Of a stretch of 64,000 nt of DNA, positions 8,552 through 16,717 are shown one piece after another. A program made the position numbers and the translations under genes. The stretch lies in NCBI GenBank assembly GCA_965261945.1, contig CBDHEF010000002.1:620001-684000 (forward strand), read 5' to 3'. This stretch comes from VXOI01 sp965261945. GTDB lineage: Bacteria; Chloroflexota; Dehalococcoidia; Lucifugimonadales; UBA3495. The notes below the pieces were generated by a model. The model was not told the origin of the DNA. It searched no databases and was given only the letters and a program-made list of their open reading frames with translations. Position 1 is the stretch's first letter, and every line of letters begins with the position of its first letter.

Positions 8552-9283
8552 GTGTCGGTGTATTTGGGCAACGACCTGGTCGAGGCCAGGTTCCTGCGAA
8601 GGGTCAATCGCTTCCTGGCCGTAGTGGAAATTGACGGTCTCGAGACGGAAGTTCACGTCGCCAACTCCGGGCGGCTGCGCGAGCTCTTCCTGTCCGGTGC
8701 GCCGGTGTGGCTCAAACCCGCCCAGCGAGAGGGACGCAAGACGGCCTACGACCTGGCGCTGGTCGAGGCCGACGGTGTTCTGGTTTCCGCTGACGCCCGA
8801 CTCCCCAACGCGCTGGTTGCCGAGGCTGTTGCGGAGGGGCTAATGGAAGGAATTGAGAAGCCGTCGGCCATCATCCGCGAATCCACCTTCGGCGAGAGCC
8901 GGTTCGACCTGATGCTGGAGGATGGGCGCGGAAGGAGATACGTGGAAGTGAAGTCCGTAACGCTGGTGGAACAGGGCGTGGGGCTGTTTCCAGACTCTCC
9001 CACCCTTCGCGGGGCCAAGCACCTGAATACTCTGGCCGAAGCCGTCGAAGCCGGGCACAGAGCCGCTGTGGCATTCGTGGTTCAGCGCCCCGACGCCGAC
9101 GCCTTCGCCGCCAACGAGCCGGCGGATCCGGCGCTGGCGGAGTCTCTCCGCCGCGCCGTCGCCTGCGGGGTGGAGGCTTTCGCCTATAACTGCCGCGTGT
9201 CCCGGGAGGAGGTTCGGCTTAACCGGCGACTGCCAATCATCTCGTTTGGCTCCATAGGCGGTATACAGGAGCCGGCGCCTTGA
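8552..9283 (+). CDS. sfsA: SfsA family protein (DNA/RNA nuclease SfsA-like)
   Basis: About 243 residues from GTG 8552, which follows an AGGA purine stretch and gives the normal N-terminus (ARFLRRVNRFLAVVEIDG, then VHVANSGRLRELF). The PD-(D/E)XK-like core RFDLMLEDGRGRRYVEVKSVTL and C-terminal RRLPI match the family. SfsA was first described as a sugar fermentation stimulation factor and is now regarded as a putative nuclease. The frame is open further upstream to 8324, but that part overlaps the divergent pyrF. GTG 8558 or TTG 8564 are alternative starts. Its stop overlaps the next gene by 4 bases. Confidence 0.9.
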   Translation: MSVYLGNDLVEARFLRRVNRFLAVVEIDGLETEVHVANSGRLRELFLSGAPVWLKPAQREGRKTAYDLALVEADGVLVSADARLPNALVAEAVAEGLMEGIEKPSAIIRESTFGESRFDLMLEDGRGRRYVEVKSVTLVEQGVGLFPDSPTLRGAKHLNTLAEAVEAGHRAAVAFVVQRPDADAFAANEPADPALAESLRRAVACGVEAFAYNCRVSREEVRLNRRLPIISFGSIGGIQEPAP

Positions 9284-9987
9284 CCCACCCGCTCGTTGCC
9301 CCTCTGTCGGGCCTCCTGATGGAGGTGTACCGGCGCCTCTACGCCGTATACGGGCCGCAGGGCTGGTGGCCGGGTAACAGCCCGTTCGAGGTCATCGTGG
9401 GGGCCATCCTCACCCAGTCAACCGCCTGGAGCAACGTAGAGAAGGCGCTGGACTCCATGCGAGGGGCCGGATGCTGGTCATTCGAGGCGGTTGCTGCGCT
9501 GCCTGAGCCGGAACTGGCCGCCATCATACGCTCATCGGGCTACTACAACGCCAAGGCCTGCAAGCTGCAAGCCTTCGCTTACCACGTAATCGAGGGATAT
9601 GGCGGCGAGTTGGATGGAATGTTCGAGCAGGGCGTACAGGCGCTGCGAACCGAGCTGCTGTCCATCCACGGCATCGGCGAGGAAACGGCAGACGACGTAA
9701 TCGTCTACGCCGCCGGGAAGCCGTCCTTCGTTATCGACAGCTACACCCGCCGCATCGTGGACCGCATGGGGCTGGCGCCGCCGGGACGGAATCCGGGGTA
9801 CGGCAGTTACCAGGCCCTGTTCCAAGAAAACCTGCCCGCAGAGACTCCCCTGTTCAACGAGTTTCACGCCCTGCTGGACCACCATGCTAAAGTCACCTGC
9901 GTCAAGCGTGAGCCGAAGTGTGTTGGCTGTTGCCTTGCCGACATTTGTCCGACGGGCGTAGAAACTTCGCAGTCCGGGCAAAATTGA
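9280..9987 (+). CDS. Endonuclease III-related HhH-GPD DNA glycosylase
   Basis: 235 residues. The HhH-GPD fold is shown by ILTQSTAWSNVEKAL (about residues 41-55), the helix-hairpin-helix LLSIHGIGEETADDVIVYA with the conserved glycines, and an Asp-containing FVIDSYTRRI segment. The C-terminus has cysteines spaced C-x6-C-x2-C-x5-C, the endonuclease III 4Fe-4S cluster. The HhH position that carries the catalytic Lys in Nth (GVGxKTA) is Glu here (GIGEETA), as in MutY/MagIII-like monofunctional glycosylases, so base removal without lyase activity is likely. Starts at TTG 9280, overlapping sfsA (TTGA), suggesting translational coupling. Confidence 0.88.
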   Translation: MTHPLVAPLSGLLMEVYRRLYAVYGPQGWWPGNSPFEVIVGAILTQSTAWSNVEKALDSMRGAGCWSFEAVAALPEPELAAIIRSSGYYNAKACKLQAFAYHVIEGYGGELDGMFEQGVQALRTELLSIHGIGEETADDVIVYAAGKPSFVIDSYTRRIVDRMGLAPPGRNPGYGSYQALFQENLPAETPLFNEFHALLDHHAKVTCVKREPKCVGCCLADICPTGVETSQSGQN

Positions 9988-10061
9988 CGCTGGCCCGGCG
10001 TGGACTTATGATTCCCGCGTCCGGACAGACGCAGACACACTACAACGCGGACGGAGGAGCT

Positions 10062-10412
10062 ATGCAGGTAGTCAGGATCTACACGGGCGACGATGGAGAA
10101 TCCCATTTTGAGGAGCTGGACCTGCCCTTCGAGGCGGTGGCCAACGCCGAGCGGACGGCAGCGCAGAATGCGAGCGGCATCAGCTTCAGCCGCACCCAGC
10201 CGGGCAACTTCGTCGACTGGCACCCGGCCCCGCGAAGGCAGTACGTAATCACGCTGGAGGGGCAGGCGGAGATCGGGCTGGGCGACGGCGCCAAGCGCAT
10301 CTTCAACCCTGGGGACGTGCTTCTGGCCGATGACCTGACCGGGCGCGGACACACCACCGCCGTCCACGGCGACAAGCAGCGCGTCTCGGTAGCCATTCCG
10401 ATCATAGACTAG
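10062..10412 (+). CDS. Cupin-domain protein
   Basis: 116 residues from ATG 10062, preceded by an excellent GGAGGAG. The core reads VDWHPAPRRQYVITLEGQAEIGLGDG...FNPGDVLLADDLTGRGHTT, a single cupin barrel with an incomplete set of metal ligands (one His per conserved motif). Small cupins of this kind are often isomerases, dioxygenases or sensors; none can be assigned. The following alpha/beta hydrolase gene starts 48 bases downstream in the same direction, so the two may act together. Confidence 0.82.
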   Translation: MQVVRIYTGDDGESHFEELDLPFEAVANAERTAAQNASGISFSRTQPGNFVDWHPAPRRQYVITLEGQAEIGLGDGAKRIFNPGDVLLADDLTGRGHTTAVHGDKQRVSVAIPIID

Positions 10413-10460
10413 CGGACTGCCATAAGCGCCTCGGGAACCATTGATTACAGGAGACCGGCC

Positions 10461-11261
10461 ATGCCCTTCGCCCGCATAGACGACACGCTGGAAATGTACT
10501 ACGAGGACGACGATTTCACCGATCCGTGGCGCCGTGCGGAAACGGTGGTGCTGCACCACGGCAACGCCAAGAACGCGCGACTGTGGTACGCCTGGGTGCC
10601 GCTGCTGGCCCGGCAGTATCGCGTGGTGCGCCTGGAAGCGCGGGGCTTCGGGCGTTCCACCGTGCCTCCCGAAGGTTACGACTGGTCGCTTGGCAACTTC
10701 GCCGCCGACCTGCGGGGGCTGCTGGACCACCTGGACCTGGAACGGGTGCACCTCATCGGTGAGACCGTCGGAGGCACCATATCGCTGCAATTCGCCTCGG
10801 AGTACCCGGAGCGGCTGCTGTCGGTAACCACCTGCACCTCGCCCTACAAGTTCGTGGGCAACCCCACCTATCTCGACTCCTACAACCTGGTGCGGGACGA
10901 AGGGGTGGAGGCTTGGGTGAGGCACACTTCGGAGCGGAGGCTGGAACCGGGAGATTCCCACGCGGCGCACCAGGAATGGTACATCAACCAGATGGCTCAT
11001 ACCGAAGGGCGGGTGGTGATGGAAACCCTGGCCTACCTGGCCCATCGGGACCTGACCGACGTGCTGCCCAGGATTCAGACGCCCGCGCTGGTGCTGGCCT
11101 CGGAGCAGAACTCCCGCGACAACCCCGACCGCACCACTGGAATGGCGGCCCTGTTGCCCAATGGCCGCCTGCGGGTGATTCCGGGCGCCAGCGGGTACGT
11201 GCAACACTCGGCGCCGGAACGCTGCGTGCAGGCGTGGCGGGAGTTCGTGGGGTCTTTGTAG
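10461..11261 (+). CDS. Alpha/beta-hydrolase-fold protein with altered catalytic residues
   Basis: 266 residues with the complete fold: an oxyanion-type HHGNAKNARLW near residue 32, a DxxGxG-like EARGFGRS turn, the nucleophile-elbow strand VHLIGETVGG, and a C-terminal strand ALVLASEQNSRDNP. The elbow has Thr where Ser, Cys or Asp is normally the nucleophile, and the C-terminal segment reads GASGYVQHSAPE, where the usual GH histidine is missing although a nearby His remains. It may therefore be a non-hydrolytic member or use an unusual arrangement. Adjacent to the cupin gene; starts at ATG 10461 after AGGAGA. Confidence 0.85.
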   Translation: MPFARIDDTLEMYYEDDDFTDPWRRAETVVLHHGNAKNARLWYAWVPLLARQYRVVRLEARGFGRSTVPPEGYDWSLGNFAADLRGLLDHLDLERVHLIGETVGGTISLQFASEYPERLLSVTTCTSPYKFVGNPTYLDSYNLVRDEGVEAWVRHTSERRLEPGDSHAAHQEWYINQMAHTEGRVVMETLAYLAHRDLTDVLPRIQTPALVLASEQNSRDNPDRTTGMAALLPNGRLRVIPGASGYVQHSAPERCVQAWREFVGSL

Positions 11262-11330
11262 CTGTGCTTCTCCTGCCCAATGGGCGAAGTTCAGTGGGTG
11301 AAGGGCGTTTCTCCTCTTGAACGCATCGCT

Positions 11331-11393
11331 GCTGGAAGGGGCGCCCTCACCCTGAGCCTCCCCCGGAAGGAGAGGGAACGCGGGGTTTCCAGC
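11331..11393. repeat. Intergenic palindromic repeat
   Basis: GCTGGAA (11331-11337) and TTCCAGC (11387-11393) flank a CCCTCACCCTGAGCCTCCCCC / GGAGAGGG core split here between a pyrimidine-rich and a purine-rich arm. It is one member of a family seen in other intergenic spaces of the window and lies between two convergent genes, where it may also terminate transcription. Confidence 0.6.
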
Positions 11394-12172
11394 TAAAACA
11401 GCGAGCGGGACTGGCCGCCGTCTATGTTGAGGCAGGCGCCGGTTATCAGGTCGGCGCGGTCCGAGGCGAGGAAGGCCACCGTCTCGCCGATGGGTTCGGG
11501 CCAGCCGAATTTGCCGGCGGGCAGGTTGCGGACGATAAATTCGTCCACCACCTCCGGCGTGTTGTTCTGCTGGAAGCGGTCCCAAGTGCTGCCGGGAAAG
11601 TCGATGGAGCCGGGCGCGATGCAGTTGACAAGCACGTTTTCCTTGACCAAGTTCAGTGCAAGGTGCTTGGAGAAGGCGATGAGGCCCGCCTTGCCGGTCA
11701 TGTAGTCCACCGAACCGCCGTACTCCCGTCCGTAGATGGACGAGATGCTGATGATGCGGCCCCACTTCTGCCCCCTCATGTGAGGTAGAACCAATGCCAC
11801 CAACTCCACCGCGCTGAACAGGTTAACCTCCAGCCCCTCGCGGAACAGTTCCATGCCGGTTTCTTGGAAGTCGACGGTGCCGCGTCGCCCACCCACGTTG
11901 TTGACCAGAATGTCCACCTCGCCCAGAGCAGACACCGTTTCGTTGTGGAATCTCGCTAGGTCGTCCTGCTTGGTAACGTCGGCCTGCACCGCTATGACGT
12001 TAATCCCCGCCTCTGCAAGTTCGGCCCTGGTCTCCTCCAGTTGTTCCGCGCCCCGGGCGCAGATGCCGACCCTGCATCCCTCGCGCCCCAGCGCCGCGGC
12101 CGCCTGCTTGCCCAGGCCGTGGCTGCCTCCGGTAATCATCGCTACTCTGCCTTGCAGCCCAAGATCCATCAC
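11393..12172 (-). CDS. Short-chain dehydrogenase/reductase (SDR)
   Basis: 259 residues, classical SDR. Cofactor motif TGGSHGLG at residues 14-21, NNVGG in place of the usual NNAG, and the active-site SISS...YMTGK with Tyr and Lys spaced by three residues near residue 160. The C-terminal GACLNIDGGQSRSLF is typical. It oxidises or reduces an unknown alcohol/ketone with NAD(P)H. The residue after the cofactor strand 2 is Ala-Arg (CARGAEQL), suggesting NADP preference. Neighbouring CoA transferase is divergent, and the intervening 166 bases can hold both promoters. Confidence 0.9.
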   Translation of the reverse strand: MMDLGLQGRVAMITGGSHGLGKQAAAALGREGCRVGICARGAEQLEETRAELAEAGINVIAVQADVTKQDDLARFHNETVSALGEVDILVNNVGGRRGTVDFQETGMELFREGLEVNLFSAVELVALVLPHMRGQKWGRIISISSIYGREYGGSVDYMTGKAGLIAFSKHLALNLVKENVLVNCIAPGSIDFPGSTWDRFQQNNTPEVVDEFIVRNLPAGKFGWPEPIGETVAFLASDRADLITGACLNIDGGQSRSLF

Positions 12173-12338
12173 TATCTCCTTTGCCGGTGAATTCGTCTGC
12201 CGGGATTATAGTGCGGCCTTACCTGTCTTGCACGAAGTTGCCCCAAGATTCGACTTCCCAAAGAAATCAGGGTCAGGCTCCAATGGAATTGCGTCTATAA
12301 TCATCCACGTCGCACACCCGAATGTAGGAGGAAACCCA

Positions 12339-13547
12339 ATGCTGGCCCTGGAAGGCATAAAGGCGCTGGACTTCTGTCGCAACGCCCCTGGAATGTTTGC
12401 CACGATGATTCTGGCCGACCTCGGGGCCGACGTGCTGATGGTGGAGCGGCCCATGGACGAGACCCGCGCGGCCTACGAGCGCATCGTGGCGGGCATTGAA
12501 ACCCCGGAGGACGAGCGACGCCACGCCTCCTTCAACGCCCTCCAACGCAACAAGCGCAGCATCGCCCTGAACCTCAAGGAGCCGGAGGCCCTCGACGTCT
12601 TCCGCCAGCTTGCCGCCGACACCGACGTGGTGGTGGAGGGTTTCCGGCCCGGCGTGGTTGACCGCCTGGGAGTCGGCTACGAGCAGGTGAAAGACATCAA
12701 CCCCCGCGCCGTCTACTGCTCGGTTTCCGGCTATGGGCAGACCGGCCCATACTCTCAGATGGCCGGACACGACATAAACTATATTTCATTCGCTGGAGCG
12801 CTGGGGCTTATCGGCGATACGCCCGACGGCAAGCCCGCAATCCCCCTGAACCTCATCGCCGACTACGCCGGCGGCGGGCTCTGCGGCGCGGTGGGCATCC
12901 TCGCCGCCCTGATGGCCCGCGAGAGCACCGGCCGGGGCCAATATGTGGACATAGCCATGACTGAGGGCGTCCTGTATATGCTCTGCGGCATGATAGCCGA
13001 CGCCTTCTCCCAAGGCTTCAAGGCGACCCGCGGCGCCAACCGTCTCAACGGTGGCTCGCCTTTCTATAACGTCTACCGGACTGCCGACGGCAAGTACTTC
13101 TCCATCGCCGCCATAGAGCCGTGGTTCTGGGAAAATCTGTGCTGCGCCATCGGACGCGAAGACCTCATACCCCACCAAAGCGCCGGGGGCGAAAAGCGGG
13201 CGGAAATCGCCCGCACCCTCGAAGCAACCTTCCTCACCAAGACCCGCGACGAGTGGTTCGAGACTCTGAAGGACGCTAATATATCCGTCGGAAAGGTCAA
13301 CGACCTCGACGAGGCCCTCGCAGACCCCCAGGCCCTCGCCCGCGGTATGGTCGCCGAACTGGAGGCCCCAGGCGTGGACGGCGGAAGGGTGAAGCAGCCC
13401 GGTATCCCATTCCACCTGTCGGAGACGCCCGGCGAGGTTCGGCGCCCCGGTTGTGTTACGGGCCAGCACACCGCAGAGGTCCTCGCCTCCCTCGGCTACG
13501 CCCCCGCCCAGGTCTCGGAGCTGCGCGCGCGGGGCGTGGCGGTGTAG
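12339..13547 (+). CDS. CaiB/BaiF family protein, alpha-methylacyl-CoA racemase-like
   Basis: 402 residues from ATG 12339, behind AGGAGGA at 12326-12332. Family III CoA-transferase fold with VVVEGFRPGVVDRLG and CSVSGYGQTGPY. Instead of the transferase Asp nucleophile context, it has GHDINY (His near residue 145) and NLIADYAGGG (Asp near residue 176), the His/Asp pair used by alpha-methylacyl-CoA racemases. I therefore favour a racemase acting on 2-methylacyl-CoA over a formyl- or succinyl-CoA transferase; substrate unknown. The frame is open further upstream, but that region has no conserved sequence. Confidence 0.88.
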   Translation: MLALEGIKALDFCRNAPGMFATMILADLGADVLMVERPMDETRAAYERIVAGIETPEDERRHASFNALQRNKRSIALNLKEPEALDVFRQLAADTDVVVEGFRPGVVDRLGVGYEQVKDINPRAVYCSVSGYGQTGPYSQMAGHDINYISFAGALGLIGDTPDGKPAIPLNLIADYAGGGLCGAVGILAALMARESTGRGQYVDIAMTEGVLYMLCGMIADAFSQGFKATRGANRLNGGSPFYNVYRTADGKYFSIAAIEPWFWENLCCAIGREDLIPHQSAGGEKRAEIARTLEATFLTKTRDEWFETLKDANISVGKVNDLDEALADPQALARGMVAELEAPGVDGGRVKQPGIPFHLSETPGEVRRPGCVTGQHTAEVLASLGYAPAQVSELRARGVAV

Positions 13548-13677
13548 GACGCAGGCGCCAAAGACTACAGCTCCGGCCCGGGAAATTGCATCCGGTAGTC
13601 CGTGCTATACTTTGTGGGGGTCGGCGGGAATTTGAGCGCCGGGACCCCTTATATCCCAAATTATTCGAGACAGGCAG

Positions 13678-14823
13678 ATGATCAAACGTTTCTCGGTTTT
13701 GTATGTCGGTCAGATTGACCTTGACGATGTGGGGGCCAACGGGCGCAACCCGGACGGACGCCGGTATTCCAACGAACAGTTGGTGCAGCCCCTCGACCAC
13801 GCCATGGCTCTGGCCAAACAGATGGATGAATCAGGCTACTATTGCCTCTGGGCCGCCGAGCACCACTTCCAGCGGGAAGGATACGAGTGCATCCCCAACC
13901 TGACCCTGCTGGGAGTCCACCTTGCCGCCCACACCAAGAACCTGAAGTTCGGCGCGGCGTTCAACATCGTTCCGATGTGGCACCCGCTGCGGCTGGCCGA
14001 GGACTTCGCCATGGGCGACGTGCTGACCGGCGGGCGGCTGGTCTTCGGCATCGGGCGCGGCTACCAGACCCGCGAAGTGGAGACCTTCGGCGCCCCTCTG
14101 TTGGACCAAGCGGCCAACCGCGAGTTGTTCGAGGAGCAGGTGGACATCATCCTCAAGGCGTTCAACGAGGAATCCTTCAGCCACCACGGAAAGCACTACC
14201 AGATTCCTCCAGACGTGCCCTATCGCGGCTACCAGTTGAAGGACATCACCCTGGTGCCCCGGCCACTGAACCTCCCGGTGGAGGTCTGGCAGCCGGTTAC
14301 CAGTGGCCGTACCATAGACTTCATAGCCAGGAAGGGCATCAAAGGTATGACCGCCCTGACCGGCGAAAAAATAGTGGAGCAGTTCTTCGGCGCCTACCAG
14401 CAGGCAGCCGGAGAGGCTGGACGCGAGCTGAAGCTGGGGCAGGATATGGCTCTGGGCTTCGGCTTCTACATCGCCGACACCGTTGAGGAAGCCGTTGAGC
14501 GTGTCCGACCCTTCCACGATGAGCGCTATAAGTGGTTCGCTCCCTTCGGCCTGGTGCGTTACGTGGACGAGGAGGGACGTATGTGGGGTTCCCCCGGAGC
14601 CCCGGCCCGGACGCCGACGGTGGAGGACGGGGTGCAACAGAAGGCCTGGATCTGCGGCCCGCCCGAAGTGTTTATCGAAACACTTCGGAATTTGGAGGAG
14701 AAGTACCCCGGCCTCGAGGACATCGTTTTGCAGTGGCCGGAAGGGATGCCGTGGAGCGAATTGAGCAATCAGTTGGATATCTTCTCCCGTGAAGTTCTGC
14801 CCGCCTTCGCCGGGCGAGGGTGA
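13678..14823 (+). CDS. LLM-class flavin-dependent oxidoreductase
   Basis: 381 residues of the luciferase-like monooxygenase TIM barrel: WAAEHHF (about residue 61-67), VPMWHPLRLAEDFAMGDVLTGGRLVFGIGRGYQ in the flavin/substrate pocket region, and the C-terminal ICGPPEVFIETL segment. Members use FMNH2 and O2, or F420, to oxidise a wide range of organics; the WAAEHH variant is typical of FMN-dependent bacterial alkanal monooxygenase-like proteins. Close behind the CoA-racemase gene (130 bases) in the same direction, which suggests a shared catabolic role. Confidence 0.9.
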   Translation: MIKRFSVLYVGQIDLDDVGANGRNPDGRRYSNEQLVQPLDHAMALAKQMDESGYYCLWAAEHHFQREGYECIPNLTLLGVHLAAHTKNLKFGAAFNIVPMWHPLRLAEDFAMGDVLTGGRLVFGIGRGYQTREVETFGAPLLDQAANRELFEEQVDIILKAFNEESFSHHGKHYQIPPDVPYRGYQLKDITLVPRPLNLPVEVWQPVTSGRTIDFIARKGIKGMTALTGEKIVEQFFGAYQQAAGEAGRELKLGQDMALGFGFYIADTVEEAVERVRPFHDERYKWFAPFGLVRYVDEEGRMWGSPGAPARTPTVEDGVQQKAWICGPPEVFIETLRNLEEKYPGLEDIVLQWPEGMPWSELSNQLDIFSREVLPAFAGRG

Positions 14824-14854
14824 GGGTGATGCAAGGTTACCTATCCCCTGCCAG

Positions 14855-14883
14855 AGTCCTCTCTCCCGGTGAGAGAGAGGACT
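14855..14883. repeat. Intergenic hairpin repeat
   Basis: AGTCCTCTCTC (14855-14865) pairs perfectly with GAGAGAGGACT (14873-14883). Preceded by GAGGGTGAGGGTGATG, the same purine-rich motif seen beside the other CCCTCTCC repeats. Probably also terminates the flavin oxidoreductase transcript. Confidence 0.6.
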
Positions 14884-14910
14884 GTTCATCCGGCATCTGA
14901 GGTGTAGCAG

Positions 14911-16194
14911 TTGGCCGACCCAGACCATGTGGGACTGGCCCGCGCCGGTTCCAGCGCCATCGCCCGGTGGCGTGAACTTACTTTCCGCAGCCCCAACGAC
15001 CGCCTGCCCCGGTTCGACCTCGGCTATCGCTTGGAAGACCGGGCCGCCAGCGAGACCTTTACCCCCGAGTTCATATATGGCCGGCCGACTCTCGACCTTG
15101 GGGGGGGCTTCCTCAGCGGCATCAAGCTGCCCGGGGCCGACCTGCGCCACGACAACCTGAGCGGGGCCGACCTGACCGGGGCGGACTTGCGCATGGCCGA
15201 CCTGTCGGGGGCCAATCTCACCGGGGCGCACTTGTTCCGGGCCAGCCTTCCCCGCGCAAACCTGACCGGGGCACAGTTGGTTGGATGCACACTGACGCGC
15301 TCAAACCTCGCCAACGGTACATTGCGCCATGCGTTTCTCAAGGGCGCTGACCTGTCCTACGCCAGCCTGCCTTACGCCGACATCGAAAGGGCAGACCTGA
15401 GCGGGGCCGATCTGACCGGCACTGACTTCTCGTGGGCGAATTTGAGCTACGCCGACTTGCGCGGGGCAACCCTGACCGGCACGTCGCTGGTGATGACCAA
15501 CCTGACCGGCGCAGACTTGCGGGGCGCCAAGATCGTCAAGTCGGATTTTGAAAGCTCCATCCTGCACCGGGCCATGGCGGGTGGAACGTTGTTCGCCAAC
15601 TGCGACCTCCGGTCAGTTATAGGGCTGGACTCCATGCTCCACGGAGCGCCCAGCACCATCGCGCTGGACACACTAGCCCGATCCGGGGGCAGGATTCCTC
15701 GCTTGTTCCTTCAGGGCGCGGGTGTGGCCGAGCCGTTAATCGCGGCGCAGGACGTTCTCACGGCCGAAGGAAGAACTTACCCGACGGTTTTGCTGATAAG
15801 CTCGATGGCGGATTCCGAGATGGCGGAGCGGCTTTGCCAAAAATTGTCAGAGGCCCACATCCCTGCCTGGGCCCTCTACCCAGACGACGAAGACGCGCTC
15901 AACTCCGGGGAGGCGTCGCTGGACCATACCGTCTACTATGACCGGCTGGCCCTGCTCTGCACCGACGCCGCCTTGGAAAATCCGCTCGCCAGCCGCTATT
16001 TCGCTGAACTGGTACGCGCTGGAAGCCAGCCATCGGCCGCCCCGCTCATGGCCTTGGGCTTCGGCGAATTGTTCTACCAGAGGCAGGACCGCCTCTGCAC
16101 CCGCCTGCGAAATGGCGATACCCTGGATTTCCGCGGCGGAGAAGACCCGGCCTTGGAATCGCTGGTAAGAGAGTTGACCGCGCCGGTGCTTTAG
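14911..16194 (+). CDS. Pentapeptide-repeat protein with C-terminal TIR-like domain
   Basis: 427 residues from TTG 14911. Residues about 65-215 are a run of A(D/N)LxG pentapeptides (GADLTGADLRMADLSGANL and so on), which fold as a right-handed quadrilateral beta-helix. From about residue 285 comes a TIR-like sequence: VLLISSMADSEMAERLCQKL, then AWALYPDDEDALNSGEASL, then YYDRLALLCTDAALENP, in the order of beta-A, BB-loop region and beta-D of bacterial TIR domains. TIR domains commonly cleave NAD or act as signalling scaffolds; the helix residue normally Glu is Asp/His here, so activity is uncertain. No signal peptide. A stand-alone gene; partner unknown. Confidence 0.8.
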   Translation: MADPDHVGLARAGSSAIARWRELTFRSPNDRLPRFDLGYRLEDRAASETFTPEFIYGRPTLDLGGGFLSGIKLPGADLRHDNLSGADLTGADLRMADLSGANLTGAHLFRASLPRANLTGAQLVGCTLTRSNLANGTLRHAFLKGADLSYASLPYADIERADLSGADLTGTDFSWANLSYADLRGATLTGTSLVMTNLTGADLRGAKIVKSDFESSILHRAMAGGTLFANCDLRSVIGLDSMLHGAPSTIALDTLARSGGRIPRLFLQGAGVAEPLIAAQDVLTAEGRTYPTVLLISSMADSEMAERLCQKLSEAHIPAWALYPDDEDALNSGEASLDHTVYYDRLALLCTDAALENPLASRYFAELVRAGSQPSAAPLMALGFGELFYQRQDRLCTRLRNGDTLDFRGGEDPALESLVRELTAPVL

Positions 16195-16210
16195 CCTTCG
16201 CCGGCGCCGC

Positions 16211-16555
16211 TTATTCCTTAAGAGTATCCTTGCCCAGCATCAGGCAAGCCTCGCCCCACTGCCCGGCATCGGCGAGATCCCACTTGCCCGGCGAGCCAAC
16301 GGGACGCAGCCGCAATCCTTCGCCGCCGCCGTAGACCAGCAGCACGACCCCCTCGCCGGAGTCTTCCGAGAGGGCGGCCATGGCTGGGCAGGCGCCGTCA
16401 GCCCCCCAGCCAGTAACATCGCACCACGCATCTTCGCCCAGAGGGTTGGGGGCCATCACCCGCGAAATCAGGCTGGGGTCGTCCAGCAGGTCGAACATAC
16501 GGTGCAAGTCCAGAGGGCTGTTGTCCCCGGCGGTCACTTCGACTTCGATTAGCAT
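16211..16555 (-). CDS. Hypothetical protein
   Basis: 114 residues, acidic, with no motif I recognise. The start ATG at 16555 has GGGAG nine bases upstream. Codon use resembles the neighbours. The frame is convergent with the pentapeptide-TIR gene, ending 17 bases from its stop. The protein could be an unrelated small cytosolic protein; nothing in the sequence ties it to the TIR gene. Confidence 0.6.
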   Translation of the reverse strand: MLIEVEVTAGDNSPLDLHRMFDLLDDPSLISRVMAPNPLGEDAWCDVTGWGADGACPAMAALSEDSGEGVVLLVYGGGEGLRLRPVGSPGKWDLADAGQWGEACLMLGKDTLKE

Positions 16556-16717
16556 TGGGCTGGGCTCCCTGCGGCTAGGCGTTCAGTACATCCGAGGGGG
16601 CCTTTGTTGACACCCCTCTACCCCACTTCTATCATACCCTTCAACCCATTCGGCGCAAGCGGCAATGGCCCTCACGCCGATTCAGATTTTGCAAAATCAA
16701 GCCTTCGGGGGTGCATT

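Noticed and set aside
9864..11765. Long minus-strand open frame (633 codons)
   Set aside because: It lies opposite the cupin, hydrolase and SDR genes, is rich in Arg, His and Gly, and has no recognisable domain: a GC-rich antisense shadow.
12206..12338. Upstream extension of the CoA-racemase frame
   Set aside because: The longer frame from 11853 is the antisense of the SDR gene; the AGGAGGA before ATG 12339 fixes the start.
13831..15231. Minus-strand frame with pseudo-repeats (VGPAQV)
   Set aside because: It is the antisense of the LLM gene and of the pentapeptide repeats, which create the apparent repetition.
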